Notes: generated by a model not told the origin, from the sequence alone. A stretch of DNA of 26,769 bases from SHLQ01 sp047638715 (GCA_047638715.1 JBLIMK010000057.1:1-26769); one strand, 5' to 3'; counted from the stretch's first letter, positions 7,793 through 16,795 are shown. Translations and numbers: made by a program.

Positions 7793-8874
7793 CAGGCTTC
7801 GTTGCCGCCTGAGAGCCATCGTTCGGCCATCTTGTCGTGGATCTCGCCCATGATCGCTTTGAGGTCGTAGGTGAAGTTCCACTCGGGATAGTGATTCTGG
7901 AATCGACGAACGTCGCTGACGTACCACATATGGTCGCCGATACGATTTTCGTCGGAGTAGGTCCATTCGAGCTTCTTGCCCGACAGTTCCTCGGCGAGAT
8001 CGATCGCCTCGAGCATCGAGCAGTTGATGGCACGGCCACCGCCAATGTTGTAGACCTCGGCAATCCGCGGCGCCCGGTAGAAGTGGTCGAACGCGCTGAT
8101 CAGATCGGAAGCGTGGATGTTGTCGCGCACCTGCTTCGCCTTGTACCCAAAGACTGTGTACGGCCGGCCGATGACCGTGCACTTGACGAGGTACGCCAGG
8201 AACCCGTGGAGCTCTGCACCGGCGTGATCGGGCCCGGTAAGACAGCCGCCCCGGAAGGCCGCCGTCTTCATGTCGAAATAGCGGCCATACTCCTGGACCA
8301 GGGCGTCGGCGGCGAGTTTCGATGCACCGAAAAGGCTATGGGTCGACTGATCGACGGACATCTCTTCGGGAATGCCGTGTGCCGCCCAAGGATGTTCGGG
8401 GTCGAGTTCCCACCGAGATTCGAGCTCGATCAGCGGCAGATGGTTAGGCGTGTCGCCGTACACCTTGTTGGTGGACGTGAAGATAAAGACGGCCTTTGGC
8501 GCGTGCTGCCGTGAGGCCTCGAGAAGATTGAGGGTCCCATTGGCGTTGACGCTGAAATCGGTATGGGGGTCTCGAGCGGCCCAGTCATGCGATGGTTGGG
8601 CAGCGGTGTGAACGATGAGCGAGATATCGGTTCCGTACTCAGCAAAGAGAGCGTTCATCGCGTCCCTGTCGCGAATATCGGCGGCGATGTGGCGATAGTT
8701 TTCGTAGCGAGAGGTGAGATCGTTGACGACCCAGTCGGTGGAAGCCTCGGGACCAAAGAACTCTTCGCGCATATTGTTGTCGATGCCGACAATGACGTCT
8801 GCTTCTCCAGCAAAGTGGGTGACGGCTTGCGAACCGATGAGGCCACCGGAGCCGCTAATGATAATGACTGACAT
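7792..8874 (-). CDS. NAD-dependent sugar-nucleotide epimerase/dehydratase (extended SDR, CDP-paratose 2-epimerase-like)
   Basis: This 360-residue extended short-chain dehydrogenase probably makes an NDP-sugar precursor for the polysaccharide. The NAD site is GSGGLIG (8-14) with Asp32 after the second strand, favouring NAD over NADP. Other marks are HTAAQPSHD (89-97), FTSTNKVYG (132-140), RGGCLTGPDHAGAELHGF (208-225) and YTVFGYKAKQVRDNIHASDL, which resemble CDP-paratose 2-epimerase relatives. The usual YxxxK pair reads LFGASK: Lys186 is present but Phe182 replaces the catalytic Tyr. That may be normal in this subfamily, which would argue for a changed chemistry. The ribosome site AGGAG lies 5 nt before the ATG. 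This is the first gene of its minus-strand block, divergent from the flippase. Confidence 0.92.
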   Translation of the reverse strand: MSVIIISGSGGLIGSQAVTHFAGEADVIVGIDNNMREEFFGPEASTDWVVNDLTSRYENYRHIAADIRDRDAMNALFAEYGTDISLIVHTAAQPSHDWAARDPHTDFSVNANGTLNLLEASRQHAPKAVFIFTSTNKVYGDTPNHLPLIELESRWELDPEHPWAAHGIPEEMSVDQSTHSLFGASKLAADALVQEYGRYFDMKTAAFRGGCLTGPDHAGAELHGFLAYLVKCTVIGRPYTVFGYKAKQVRDNIHASDLISAFDHFYRAPRIAEVYNIGGGRAINCSMLEAIDLAEELSGKKLEWTYSDENRIGDHMWYVSDVRRFQNHYPEWNFTYDLKAIMGEIHDKMAERWLSGGNEA

Positions 8875-9072
8875 GCGCTCTCCTGAGACACCCGCTCGGT
8901 ACTGTGTGCTTGAAATGTTCGGTGTTCTCTATGCAAAACCGTACCGCGAACAGCGGCAACTCTTCACCTATCGGACGTTGGCGAGCAGATTCCAGATGTG
9001 GACGGGCGATAACCGCCTGCGCAAAATAGGTGATAAGGCCAATTTCGTCGCACGGCTGCATCGGGCACTGCC
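8875..9072. promoter_or_regulatory. Divergent intergenic region between epimerase and flippase
   Basis: This 198-nt gap separates divergently transcribed genes and so should hold promoters for both. On the plus strand, TGGACG (8999-9004) and CAAAAT (9022-9027) are spaced by exactly 17 nt and each match four of six bases of the -35 and -10 consensus. This is a weak call. On the minus strand only the AGGAGAG ribosome site next to the epimerase ATG is clear. Confidence 0.35.
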
Positions 9073-10380
9073 TTGACGATCGAGGATCGCGACAAGTCGG
9101 GTGTCTCCGACGGTAAGCCGCCGAAGCTCATCGGTGCCACGAATCTGTTCCGTAACACCGGCTTTATCTTTGCGGCAGATCTCTTGTTTGCCCTCGGACG
9201 AGCTCTGACGTTCTTCCTGCTGGGAATTGCCATGGGGGTTGACCAGTTGGGTCAGTACGCCGCGGTTTTGGGTTTGACCCAACTGATCTTTCCGGCCTCG
9301 CGCTGGGGCATTGCCCACATCATGGTTCGCAACGTCACGCGAGGTGAACCATTCGCTGCAGGTTGGTCGAAAGTCGTCTCGGTGAATGTGCTCGGGGGTT
9401 TGCTCGGCTCGGCCGTGTCGGTCGCCGCTTCGGCGATCCTGTTCGACGTTTCGCTTCGAACTACATTCCTGATCGGACTTTCGCAGTTGATTGGACTTGG
9501 CGTTCAGCAGGCGGGTGGAATGGCTGCAGCCGCCCACGGCAGGGCACAGATCGGACTCTTGATCAACGCCATCAACACCACGCTGCGCGTCGGCGCGATC
9601 CTCATCTTCTTCTATGCGGTCTCGACACAAACGATCGACGTGTGGGCCTATTTCTTGGTGACGACGATGCTCGCCGGAGCGGTCACGACATTGACGGTCA
9701 TCCGTACGACGCTGGGCGGCAGAATACGGTTTGCGCTGCCGACCCGACTCGATCTTCGGATGGGTGCAGGTTTTGTCTTCGTCGACTCCGCGAATTCGGC
9801 TCAGGCCGACCTCGACAAGGTTGTGCTGGGAGGCTTCGGACTCGACGCCGACACCGGCGTCTACGCTGCGGCATACCGAGTTGCGGACCTCGCGAGCTTG
9901 CCCCTCGGCGCCTTGGTTCGCGCGTCCTACTCGGAGTTCTTTCGGCGTGGCTCCAAGACGATTGCCGAAGCCGTTCGTTACGCGAGGAAGCTGACGATAG
10001 CTTCGGTTTCCTACGGTCTCGTAGCCGGAGTTCTCCTCTGGGTTACGGCTCCGCTGCTCGAGGTACTGATGGGTTCTCAGTTCGAGGACTCGGTGACCGT
10101 GCTGCGGTGGATTGCCTTTGTCCCTGCGATACGTGCGGCCCAGTTTTTCCCGGCCAACGTTCTCACGGGTTCTGATCGACAGTGGGTTCGAGCTCGGCTG
10201 ATGACCGGTACCGCTTCGCTGAATCTCGTCATGAACATCATTTTGGTACCCCGCCATGGTTGGCGCGGTGCCGCGGTAACTACGATGATTTCTGAGGCGG
10301 TTTTCACATTGCTGTTGTGGATGGCCGTGAACCGCGCCCTCCGGGCAGAGCAGGTCGCAAATTACGACAATGCAGGTTGA
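9073..10380 (+). CDS. Polysaccharide flippase (Wzx-like, MOP superfamily)
   Basis: This 435-residue polytopic protein is predicted to carry the lipid-linked repeat unit across the membrane. It has about 12 to 14 hydrophobic helices, beginning with NTGFIFAADLLFALGRALTF and a GVDQLGQYAAVLGL loop, and a second half with LGGFGLDADTGVYAAAYRVA and PLGALVRASYSEFF. These patterns are typical of Wzx/RfbX-type exporters. TTG at 9073 is the only usable start before the first helix, since stop codons precede it in frame (9031-9036). It has no visible ribosome site, so a poor initiation rate is possible. It heads the plus-strand block of the locus. The long minus-strand frame opposite it is a shadow. Confidence 0.9.
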   Translation: MTIEDRDKSGVSDGKPPKLIGATNLFRNTGFIFAADLLFALGRALTFFLLGIAMGVDQLGQYAAVLGLTQLIFPASRWGIAHIMVRNVTRGEPFAAGWSKVVSVNVLGGLLGSAVSVAASAILFDVSLRTTFLIGLSQLIGLGVQQAGGMAAAAHGRAQIGLLINAINTTLRVGAILIFFYAVSTQTIDVWAYFLVTTMLAGAVTTLTVIRTTLGGRIRFALPTRLDLRMGAGFVFVDSANSAQADLDKVVLGGFGLDADTGVYAAAYRVADLASLPLGALVRASYSEFFRRGSKTIAEAVRYARKLTIASVSYGLVAGVLLWVTAPLLEVLMGSQFEDSVTVLRWIAFVPAIRAAQFFPANVLTGSDRQWVRARLMTGTASLNLVMNIILVPRHGWRGAAVTTMISEAVFTLLLWMAVNRALRAEQVANYDNAG

Positions 10381-10559
10381 TTTTATCCCAATGTGACATT
10401 CCGCAATACTATTGCGTTAGTATGACGGTACATGAGATTCTTGCCCTCTTGCGCCTCAAACAGTGACACAAAGACTGCGAATGTGTTACATATTGCGCTA
10501 AAGGTGGTTGTGGGAGAGGTCGAGACTCTTCACATGTTCGCCCCGGCCGAGGTTTCTTG
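10381..10559 (+). promoter_or_regulatory. AT-rich intergenic region with several inverted repeats before the lyase gene
   Basis: This 179-nt gap is more AT-rich than its surroundings. It contains AATGTGACATT (10390-10400, 5-bp arms), CGCAATA-C-TATTGCG (10402-10416, perfect 7-bp arms), AGTGACA (10462-10468) and a related AATGTGTTACATATTGCG near 10480-10497. GTGACA at 10463-10468 could serve as a -35 element, but no good -10 lies at the usual distance. The repeated GTGACA and TATTGCG words suggest regulator binding and a separate transcription unit for the lyase and following genes. This is an inference from pattern only. Confidence 0.45.
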
Positions 10560-12089
10560 ATGCGGAAGCCCAACTGGGGTTTTCTTGGCTCTCGATCCGA
10601 GACGCGTGCAAGAGAGATCGTAATCGTCGTCCTCTCACTGGTTGCGTTGGGATTCAGCGCGGGACCAGAAACGTTAGAGTTAGCTTTCGGGAGGACGGTG
10701 ATCGACCCCGACGCCATTGGTCAATCGGCGTCGCGTCAACTCGTCACCCCAGGTGAACCCCCGAGTGCCCTAGCCAGTACAGAGTTCACGCCCCTCGACG
10801 CAACTGTGGTCGCATCTCCAATCGACGTCGCGAACACCTCATTTATTATTCAATCTGACGAAAGCGCGCCGGCTTCTGGCGGGACGACGACCCCGTCCGT
10901 TGTGGCCGAAGCCGCCGTCACGAACTCATTGCTGTCAGCGACGGATTCGTCCACAACAACCGCATCAACATCGGGGTCATCGGCAAAGCCCTCACCAGCG
11001 AAGGCGGCGACGACGACAGCGCCGGTCGTGGCAAAAGCATCGGCCAAATCGTCAACTACAAAGGCACCGACCACCACATCGCCTCCCGTAGCTGAGATCG
11101 CCACCACAACACCACCTTCGAACGCATCGACGGCCGCAACGACCACGACGTCCCCTCCGGCTGTGGCTGGAAAGGTGCTTCTCGATGTACCGATCGATGG
11201 AATGAAGACCGTCAGCTTTGGGTCATCACGAGCGACGGTCGAATCCGCTCTCGAAACACAGTTTCCCAACCTCCGGTACGCGAGCGACTCAAATTGGGAC
11301 GACTATGCGATCGTGAGCGATCCGAATGGCGACTATCTGCGAACCCGTTCCAATATTGGTGACAATTCGCGCAAACAGTGGAATGTATCCATCCCTGTTT
11401 CGAACGAGCAGTATCTCGTCTACCGCTTCTACCTCGAGCCTGGTTTCGATGCCGGCGACGGCAACGGCAGTGAAGGCCGCCCCGTCTGGGGCACAGGGAT
11501 CAAGATGCCTGGTCTGATGCGAGGGACTCCCGGGGCCAGCACCGGCGGAAGTCACTCGCCTGAGGCCTTCTCCGGGCGACTGATGATCCGAGGCACACGA
11601 AAGTCGGACGGCTCCAACTCCGAACAGCGCGAAGGACTCTCGCTCGGCGCTTATATCTATGGACAGAAGATCGACGGGAAGAGCATCGCTTCGGGGTACG
11701 GCGAGGACTACTACTTCCTCAACGGTTTCGGCTCGAAGCCGTTCAGCGGGCTCAACAACGGTACCCACGAGGGCGTCGGCGATCCTCGTATCTGGGATCT
11801 CGAAGTCGGCAAGTGGACAACGGTAGTGCTTGGCCACCGTGTCGATGGTGACAACGGTTGGTTCAAGGCTTGGACCATGACGGACGGCGGCTCGCTGCAG
11901 CCTCGCCTACACATCCCGCGAGTCAACTGGATGGGCTCCGGCGAGAACCAAGGCGCAGACTCGCTCATTTTTCAGCAATACTGGGGCGGATCGGGCTCGG
12001 TGTGGCATCCCGACTCCGTTTCCTACATGAGATTTAAGGACTTCGGCGTATACACGAGTCAGGCAGATGCAATGGCAGCAGCCCGATAA
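10560..12089 (+). CDS. Membrane-anchored PL14-like polysaccharide lyase (alginate/glucuronan lyase fold)
   Basis: This 509-residue surface protein has a membrane segment near 20-34, then about 150 residues of low-complexity Thr/Ser/Ala/Pro linker (roughly 50-203, for example TTTSPPVAE), then a folded domain (about 205-500). The domain resembles polysaccharide lyase family 14 jelly rolls: YRFYLEPGFDAGDG, GIKMPGL (313-319), FSGRLMIRG (337-345), VGKWTTVVLGHRV, NGWFKAWTM, and the C-terminal QQYWGGSGSVWHPDSVSYM and RFKDFGVY. Characterised PL14 enzymes cleave uronate polymers such as alginate and glucuronan by beta-elimination. A trimming or release role on the cell's own polymer is my inference; activity is not shown by sequence alone. 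GAGG precedes the ATG at 10560, and a TTG directly before it is the alternative start. Confidence 0.72.
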   Translation: MRKPNWGFLGSRSETRAREIVIVVLSLVALGFSAGPETLELAFGRTVIDPDAIGQSASRQLVTPGEPPSALASTEFTPLDATVVASPIDVANTSFIIQSDESAPASGGTTTPSVVAEAAVTNSLLSATDSSTTTASTSGSSAKPSPAKAATTTAPVVAKASAKSSTTKAPTTTSPPVAEIATTTPPSNASTAATTTTSPPAVAGKVLLDVPIDGMKTVSFGSSRATVESALETQFPNLRYASDSNWDDYAIVSDPNGDYLRTRSNIGDNSRKQWNVSIPVSNEQYLVYRFYLEPGFDAGDGNGSEGRPVWGTGIKMPGLMRGTPGASTGGSHSPEAFSGRLMIRGTRKSDGSNSEQREGLSLGAYIYGQKIDGKSIASGYGEDYYFLNGFGSKPFSGLNNGTHEGVGDPRIWDLEVGKWTTVVLGHRVDGDNGWFKAWTMTDGGSLQPRLHIPRVNWMGSGENQGADSLIFQQYWGGSGSVWHPDSVSYMRFKDFGVYTSQADAMAAAR

Positions 12090-12137
12090 CGCGCAGACCA
12101 CGCAATGAAGGAGTTCGCCGACTGAGGACGTCATGGA

Positions 12138-13469
12138 GTGACGGGTAACCTCAATGGAATGCGCCCTGATGCAACCGCAATCCTGACCGGTCTCGGCGTG
12201 GTTGCAATAGCCGTCCTACTCGTCTTGATCGGATTGTCCGGGCGAGGTTCGCCCGCACCCGACCAGCTCCTCGACACCGGCACCCCGATTCAAACTGTGC
12301 CGACGACCTCGCCATCGGTAGTGCCGGATGAAACTCCGCCCACGGATCAACCCACGACCGCACCGCCGCAGACGGTTGTTGAAGCTGTGCCGGTTCGGAC
12401 ATCGGACCTCTACGTATCCGTCAGCGGCATCGACCGCGAGGAAGGGGGCTGGACGCCCGCCGACCCATTGGCATCGCCCAGTTATGCCATTTCGCTTGCT
12501 CTGCCGGGCGACACGATCAATATCCTTCCAGGCACCTACGACCGGATCGTGATCGATGGAAAGCAGCAGCTGACCATTCGCGCGCCGGAGCGAGGGGTCA
12601 CCCTGACAAGCGGGATGTACGAGAGATTTGCAGGAGTGCTCGTCGAGAACAGCAGCGACATCGTCGTCGAGGGTCTTGCGGTCACGAAGTCGCTCTGGGG
12701 CATTCGTGTTCTCGCTTCAACCCGAATCTCCATCCAGTACAACTCGGTGTTCGACATTGGCCAGGAGGGAATCCATGTTCTGGGTCGATCCACAGACGTC
12801 ACGATCGAAGGCAATCGAGTCGACCTGACGGGGCAGCGAGAAGGGAACAACGGCGTACTCGAATTCGCTGACCTCGGTGAGGGGATCTACCTCGGAACCG
12901 GGGGCAGGCTCGCAGATGGAACGTTCGACGACGTTTCCAACATCCGAGTCATCGGCAACGAGATCAGTAACACCAGCGCTGAGGCGATCGAAATCAAGGC
13001 GTCGGTGTTCGATGTCGTGGTTCGCGACAATCTTGTGCACGATATCGACGTACATTCGGGCGCAGCGGTGTCGATTGGCCGAGGCACGAGATCGTATGAC
13101 GCCAATGTGATCGTCGAGAACAACGCGATCTGGAACGTCACGACCAGGAATCAGTGGAAGGACGGAATTGGTATTCGGGTGAGTTCGCCAGCGACCGTCA
13201 CGGCCAATGTGATCTGGAATGTGGAGCACTACGGAATCAAGATCGACACCGAACTGCGTAGCGTCGATGGTGCCGTCGATATTCGAAACAACCTGATCTT
13301 CGACGCAGGCATCGAAGCGTTCGTCAACGATGCAACGGGAAATGGTGTGCCAATCAACGCCGAGGGAACGATCGAGGATGATGACGCCGAGGAACTCCTC
13401 GGCCAGCTCAACCAGATTAGGTCGAGGATCTCACCCCAGCCGTTGATCGATTATCTCAATGGGCTCTGA
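12138..13469 (+). CDS. Membrane-anchored right-handed parallel beta-helix protein (pectate lyase/epimerase-like fold)
   Basis: This 443-residue surface protein has a membrane helix near 13-33, a Thr/Pro-rich linker (about 48-82), then LYVSVSGIDREEGGW and LPGDTINILPGTY, the usual entry to DUF1565/beta-helix proteins. From about 140 to 400, seven or eight coils repeat an N-x-(V/I) pattern, such as GNRVDLTG, GNEISNTSAEAIEI, DNLVHDIDVHSG, NNAIWNVTT, ANVIWNVEHYGIKI and NNLIFDAGIEAF. The fold occurs in pectate lyases, mannuronan C5-epimerases (AlgG) and phage-type depolymerases, so it binds or modifies a polysaccharide. I cannot assign a reaction. GAGGA (12124-12128) stands 9 nt before the GTG start. 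The gene lies 48 nt after the lyase and shares its anchor-and-linker design, so they likely work together. Confidence 0.85.
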   Translation: MTGNLNGMRPDATAILTGLGVVAIAVLLVLIGLSGRGSPAPDQLLDTGTPIQTVPTTSPSVVPDETPPTDQPTTAPPQTVVEAVPVRTSDLYVSVSGIDREEGGWTPADPLASPSYAISLALPGDTINILPGTYDRIVIDGKQQLTIRAPERGVTLTSGMYERFAGVLVENSSDIVVEGLAVTKSLWGIRVLASTRISIQYNSVFDIGQEGIHVLGRSTDVTIEGNRVDLTGQREGNNGVLEFADLGEGIYLGTGGRLADGTFDDVSNIRVIGNEISNTSAEAIEIKASVFDVVVRDNLVHDIDVHSGAAVSIGRGTRSYDANVIVENNAIWNVTTRNQWKDGIGIRVSSPATVTANVIWNVEHYGIKIDTELRSVDGAVDIRNNLIFDAGIEAFVNDATGNGVPINAEGTIEDDDAEELLGQLNQIRSRISPQPLIDYLNGL

Positions 13470-13532
13470 GATGGCCGGTCGAATGGATCAGCGCACGTGC
13501 GAGCCCATCGTCGGAAATCGCGACTTCATCCG

Positions 13533-14672
13533 ATGAGAGTCGTCCAGATTCACACGACGTACCTCGAGCCTGGGGGAGAAGACCTCGTAGTTCAGCGCGA
13601 GCGAGAGCTGCTCATGAAAAATGGGCACACGGTAGAACCCATTACCTTTAGAAATCCTGAGAAGCCAACGGAGCAGGCTCGCAACCTCGCCCTCGCCAAC
13701 TGGAATCGCACGTCGGGGCGACACGTGGCTGAGGTCTTGGAAGCTGCTCCCGTCGATATCGTGCACGTCCACAACACATGGTTCACCGGCTCTCCGTCAT
13801 CGGTTGCAGCTGCTCATAGCCACGCCCCCGTTGTCGCCACATTGCATAACTATCGGCGCAACTGCCTGAACGCCTACTTGTACCGGGACGACGCTCCCTG
13901 CACAGACTGTGTTGGCCGGCTCCCATGGAAGGGGGTACTACGACGCTGCTACCGAGACTCCGCGCCGGCGTCGGTCGCCATCGGTATCGCAACCGGTGTG
14001 AACCGCAAGTTTCGACTGGTCGACCGGTCGGTCGATCTTTTCCTCGTACTGTCAGATTTCGCCGCGGATCTCGCGGAACAGTCGGGTGTCGGCCGGAGCC
14101 AAATCGTTCGCCACGACAACTTCGTTCCAGATTTGGGTCCACGTCTGCAACCAGCGTCGGACAGCGAGACGGTCCTCGCTATCGGTCGGCTTTCGCCCGA
14201 GAAGGGCTTCCTCGAATTGGTCGAATCGTGGAATAAGCGAGGGCCAGATGGTTTGAAGTTGATGGTCGTTGGCGATGGACCCGAGCGCGTCAGAGTCGAG
14301 GAATGCGCTGGACCATCGGTTGATGTAGTGGGCCGAAAAACGCCCGACGAGGTGGCCGAACTCATGCGTTCGTGCCGCGCCCTGCTCTTTCCCTCGCGTT
14401 GGTTCGAAGGGCAACCGCTCGTGATCCTCGAAGCGCTTGCTGCGGGACTCCCCGTTCTCTCATCTGATCATCCGCCGTTAAAGGAGATCATCGGTGGAGC
14501 GGGACAGTTCGTAGTAGCGAATGGCGAATGGGATGAGGCCCTTTCGACGACGGCAGATAACGCCTGGCTCGAGCTCGCATCGAGCGCGGCTCGCGCACGT
14601 TACGAAGAGCGGTACTCGCCGGAGGTGGCGCTCGGTCGACTCGAATCGATCTATCGGTCGGTGCTGCGCTAG
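13533..14672 (+). CDS. Glycosyltransferase family 4 protein
   Basis: This 379-residue GT-B-fold glycosyltransferase probably adds one sugar of the repeat unit on the cytoplasmic face. The N-terminal domain begins MRVVQIHTTYLEPGGED, with the glycine-rich acceptor loop, and contains DIVHVHNTWFTG. The C-terminal donor domain has VLAIGRLSPEKGFLELVE, LMVVGDGPERV and the E-x7-E signature in RWFEGQPLVILEALAAGLPV. A cysteine-rich segment (NCLNAYLYRDDAPCTDCVG) in the middle is common in this subgroup. The ATG at 13533 matches the conserved start of such proteins; a GTG at 13497 would add 12 unlike residues. It closes the plus-strand block and converges on the GT2 gene with a 10-nt gap. Confidence 0.93.
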   Translation: MRVVQIHTTYLEPGGEDLVVQRERELLMKNGHTVEPITFRNPEKPTEQARNLALANWNRTSGRHVAEVLEAAPVDIVHVHNTWFTGSPSSVAAAHSHAPVVATLHNYRRNCLNAYLYRDDAPCTDCVGRLPWKGVLRRCYRDSAPASVAIGIATGVNRKFRLVDRSVDLFLVLSDFAADLAEQSGVGRSQIVRHDNFVPDLGPRLQPASDSETVLAIGRLSPEKGFLELVESWNKRGPDGLKLMVVGDGPERVRVEECAGPSVDVVGRKTPDEVAELMRSCRALLFPSRWFEGQPLVILEALAAGLPVLSSDHPPLKEIIGGAGQFVVANGEWDEALSTTADNAWLELASSAARARYEERYSPEVALGRLESIYRSVLR

Positions 14673-14682
14673 CTCCGGGCGA

Positions 14683-15585
14683 TCACGGTTGGCGAATACT
14701 CACCATGCCAGCCACGCCTTCGAACTTGCCGACGTTTGACCACAAACGCAGAATCCAGCGACTCCGGCGCGAACGATCTCGCAGGTGGATCAGACTCATC
14801 ATCGCTGACGCAGGGATCAGGATGAATGCCTTTGCGAGCATCGCGACCACTGGGCGAGAGAAGGCTCCCTTGCTGAGCGAGACGGTCTGGCGGGCGTAGT
14901 TCTGCCCCTGTCGTCTAACGCGTCCCCGCATCCAGGACCACGTCGCCCGACTCGCCGGAATACTCTCCGTGACAAAGGCGTCTCCTGAGTCGATGAACGA
15001 GTGGCCAGCCTTGGCAAGGGTGCGAAACAGAAACGAATCGGAGCCTCCCGTAGCGCCGTAGCCCGGATCGAATGGACCATCGACCTGCTCGAGCGTCCTT
15101 GTCCGGACGAGCGTGTTGCTCGTTCGGTAGCCCTCGGACACCCGTCCCGTTATGCCGATCGGTCGGTTGAACGCGTGCGATGTTCGGATCCACTCAGGAA
15201 GGTCGTTCTCGAAGCTCGGAATCACTGGCCCGAAGACGCCATCGGCGTCGAATTCGTCGAGCGCCGAGGCCAGTCGCTGGAGGCAGTCCGGTGCTGCGAC
15301 CTCGTCGTCATCGACAAACCAAATGAACTCGCCAGCAGCGGCATGCACCGCAACATTGCGAGTGAGGCTGATGTTGGGCTCTGGCTGGGTCATGTATCGA
15401 ACCGCAAACCTCGAGGTCGCCGCGAATTGCGAGACCAGCTCTTCGGCCGTTCCGGGGTCGTTGTCGACGACGATGATCTCGACGTCGGTTTCCGGATCGA
15501 GCACCTGCTCCTCGATGCTCGCAAGGAGGTGGAGGAGTCCTGTTGGACGTTGATATGTCGCGATGCAGACGGAGTAGAGCGGCAC
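14683..15585 (-). CDS. Glycosyltransferase family 2 protein
   Basis: This 300-residue GT-A-fold glycosyltransferase is a likely repeat-unit assembly enzyme. The nucleotide-sugar site is seen in YSVCIATYQRPTGLLHLL, EIIVVDNDPGTAEEL and the metal-binding WFVDDDEVAAP. A basic region RRQGQNYARQ and a C-terminal hydrophobic stretch (KAFILIPASAMMSLI) suggest membrane association. It is the last gene of the long minus-strand operon, 12 nt after the preceding glycosyltransferase. Donor and acceptor sugars cannot be told from sequence. Confidence 0.93.
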   Translation of the reverse strand: MPLYSVCIATYQRPTGLLHLLASIEEQVLDPETDVEIIVVDNDPGTAEELVSQFAATSRFAVRYMTQPEPNISLTRNVAVHAAAGEFIWFVDDDEVAAPDCLQRLASALDEFDADGVFGPVIPSFENDLPEWIRTSHAFNRPIGITGRVSEGYRTSNTLVRTRTLEQVDGPFDPGYGATGGSDSFLFRTLAKAGHSFIDSGDAFVTESIPASRATWSWMRGRVRRQGQNYARQTVSLSKGAFSRPVVAMLAKAFILIPASAMMSLIHLRDRSRRSRWILRLWSNVGKFEGVAGMVSIRQP

Positions 15586-15597
15586 GACTAGACGTTA

Positions 15598-16788
15598 TCA
15601 ACCGCGGGACGACGCCCGGCGGCGGTATCGGCTCCGTCGTGGTGCGTCGAGTGCCTGTTTGATACCGGTCGTGAAGCGTTCCACCATCTGCTGCGTCCCA
15701 AGCTCATCTCCGGCTCGCTGCGCACCTGTCTGCAGTCTCTGCAGATGCTCCGAGTCCGTCAGAATCTTCGAAACCTCGTGTGCGTAGGCCTCGGCGTTGA
15801 TATTGACTGGGCAAACCCAGCCGTTGTCGTCGTGTTCGAGATAAGCGATCTCTGGTGAGTGGTAGTCGATAGCGGTCGTAACGGTCGGGAGACCTAGGGC
15901 AAATCCGTCGACGATATTCAGGCCGACCAGTCCAGGCATCAGCAGAAGGTCGCAACACGCGGCGAGACGCACTCGCTCTTTCCCATACATTGCTCCGACG
16001 TAATGCAACCATGGCCGAGTTCGGGCATAGTCGCGGAGGAGTGATTCGCCCGCTCCACTCCCGATGACGATGACCTCGACGTGGGGAAGTTCGGCGCGAA
16101 GGGCATCGAGCGATTCGAGAAGGAAATCGATTCGTTTTGGAGCGTTCAGCGAACCGAGGTAACCAACGACCGCACCGTCACCAACACCTAGCTCTCGGCG
16201 TACCTGATCGAGGTCGTCGCTACCGATCGTCGCTCTGCAGGCACGCACATCCTCAACGTCTGTCGAGTTGCGGAAGGTGGTGATTCGCTCGTTCGGGAAA
16301 CCGAGCTCGATGAGTGCCTCTGTGCTTAGCGCTGTGTAAGAGAAGAACCAGTGAGCGGATCGTGTGAACCACCGCTTGAGTCCTTCACCGCTACCACCCT
16401 CTATCGAGCGCTGAAAGTTTCGGCCATGGCCCCAGAGGCAGTGCTTGATCCACCCGGCTCGCTGAAGGACAGCTAGTGGCACGTTCGTCAGCTGCTTGCT
16501 CGCCTGCTCGGTGATGATCAGGTCCGATTCGCGTGCGAGACGAATTGCTGGTTGCCACCAGAAGTCTCGTCGTCGAACGGTTATCTGGCGCGTCGGGAGC
16601 ATCACGGCCCAATCGAGGCCGGCAGGGTCATCCTTGGAGCGATCAGCCGATGTCGCGCCGCCGATATACAACCGGAAGTCGATGCCATCAGTCGCAAGCG
16701 TGTCGCGAGTCTGCTCGAAGAACGCGACCCGATAGCTGTTGAGCTCGCGGGTGAGCATCGAAACCGTTGAATGGTTCACTCGCTGCAT
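15598..16788 (-). CDS. Glycosyltransferase (GT4/GT1-like, GT-B fold)
   Basis: This 396-residue GT-B enzyme is predicted to transfer a sugar during repeat-unit assembly. The C-terminal donor domain shows VVGYLGSLNAPKRIDFLLES, EVIVIGSGAGESLL and LLLMPGLVGLNIVDGFALGL. The classical E-x7-E pair of GT4 is altered: Gly and Asp occupy the two positions, a pattern seen in a subgroup of surface-glycan transferases, so activity is still likely. The N-terminal part (RVAFFEQTRDTLATDGIDF) is a normal acceptor domain start. The ATG at 16788 lies 7 nt after the methyltransferase stop, and the GT2 gene follows 12 nt later, so it sits within a tight operon. Confidence 0.88.
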   Translation of the reverse strand: MQRVNHSTVSMLTRELNSYRVAFFEQTRDTLATDGIDFRLYIGGATSADRSKDDPAGLDWAVMLPTRQITVRRRDFWWQPAIRLARESDLIITEQASKQLTNVPLAVLQRAGWIKHCLWGHGRNFQRSIEGGSGEGLKRWFTRSAHWFFSYTALSTEALIELGFPNERITTFRNSTDVEDVRACRATIGSDDLDQVRRELGVGDGAVVGYLGSLNAPKRIDFLLESLDALRAELPHVEVIVIGSGAGESLLRDYARTRPWLHYVGAMYGKERVRLAACCDLLLMPGLVGLNIVDGFALGLPTVTTAIDYHSPEIAYLEHDDNGWVCPVNINAEAYAHEVSKILTDSEHLQRLQTGAQRAGDELGTQQMVERFTTGIKQALDAPRRSRYRRRASSRG

Positions 16789-16795
16789 GGGGTCT

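Noticed and set aside
7793..8182. N-terminal extension of the WecG-type gene to give 385 residues
   Set aside because: The extension reads the epimerase gene in another frame and has no family similarity. The ATG at 7792 overlaps the epimerase stop and matches the family start.
8968..10257. 429-codon minus-strand open frame opposite the flippase
   Set aside because: It is rich in Arg, Gln, Glu and His, has no domain pattern, and is fully antisense to a well-supported membrane protein. High GC content explains the lack of stop codons.
10950..11170. Possible tandem repeat in the lyase linker
   Set aside because: The Thr/Ser/Pro/Ala codons recur but without a fixed period, so it is low-complexity linker rather than an ordered repeat.
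10850..11269. Minus-strand frame opposite the Thr-rich linker (Val/Ala/Asp-rich)
   Set aside because: It is the antisense image of the ACN/GCN linker codons and shows no start signal or family pattern.
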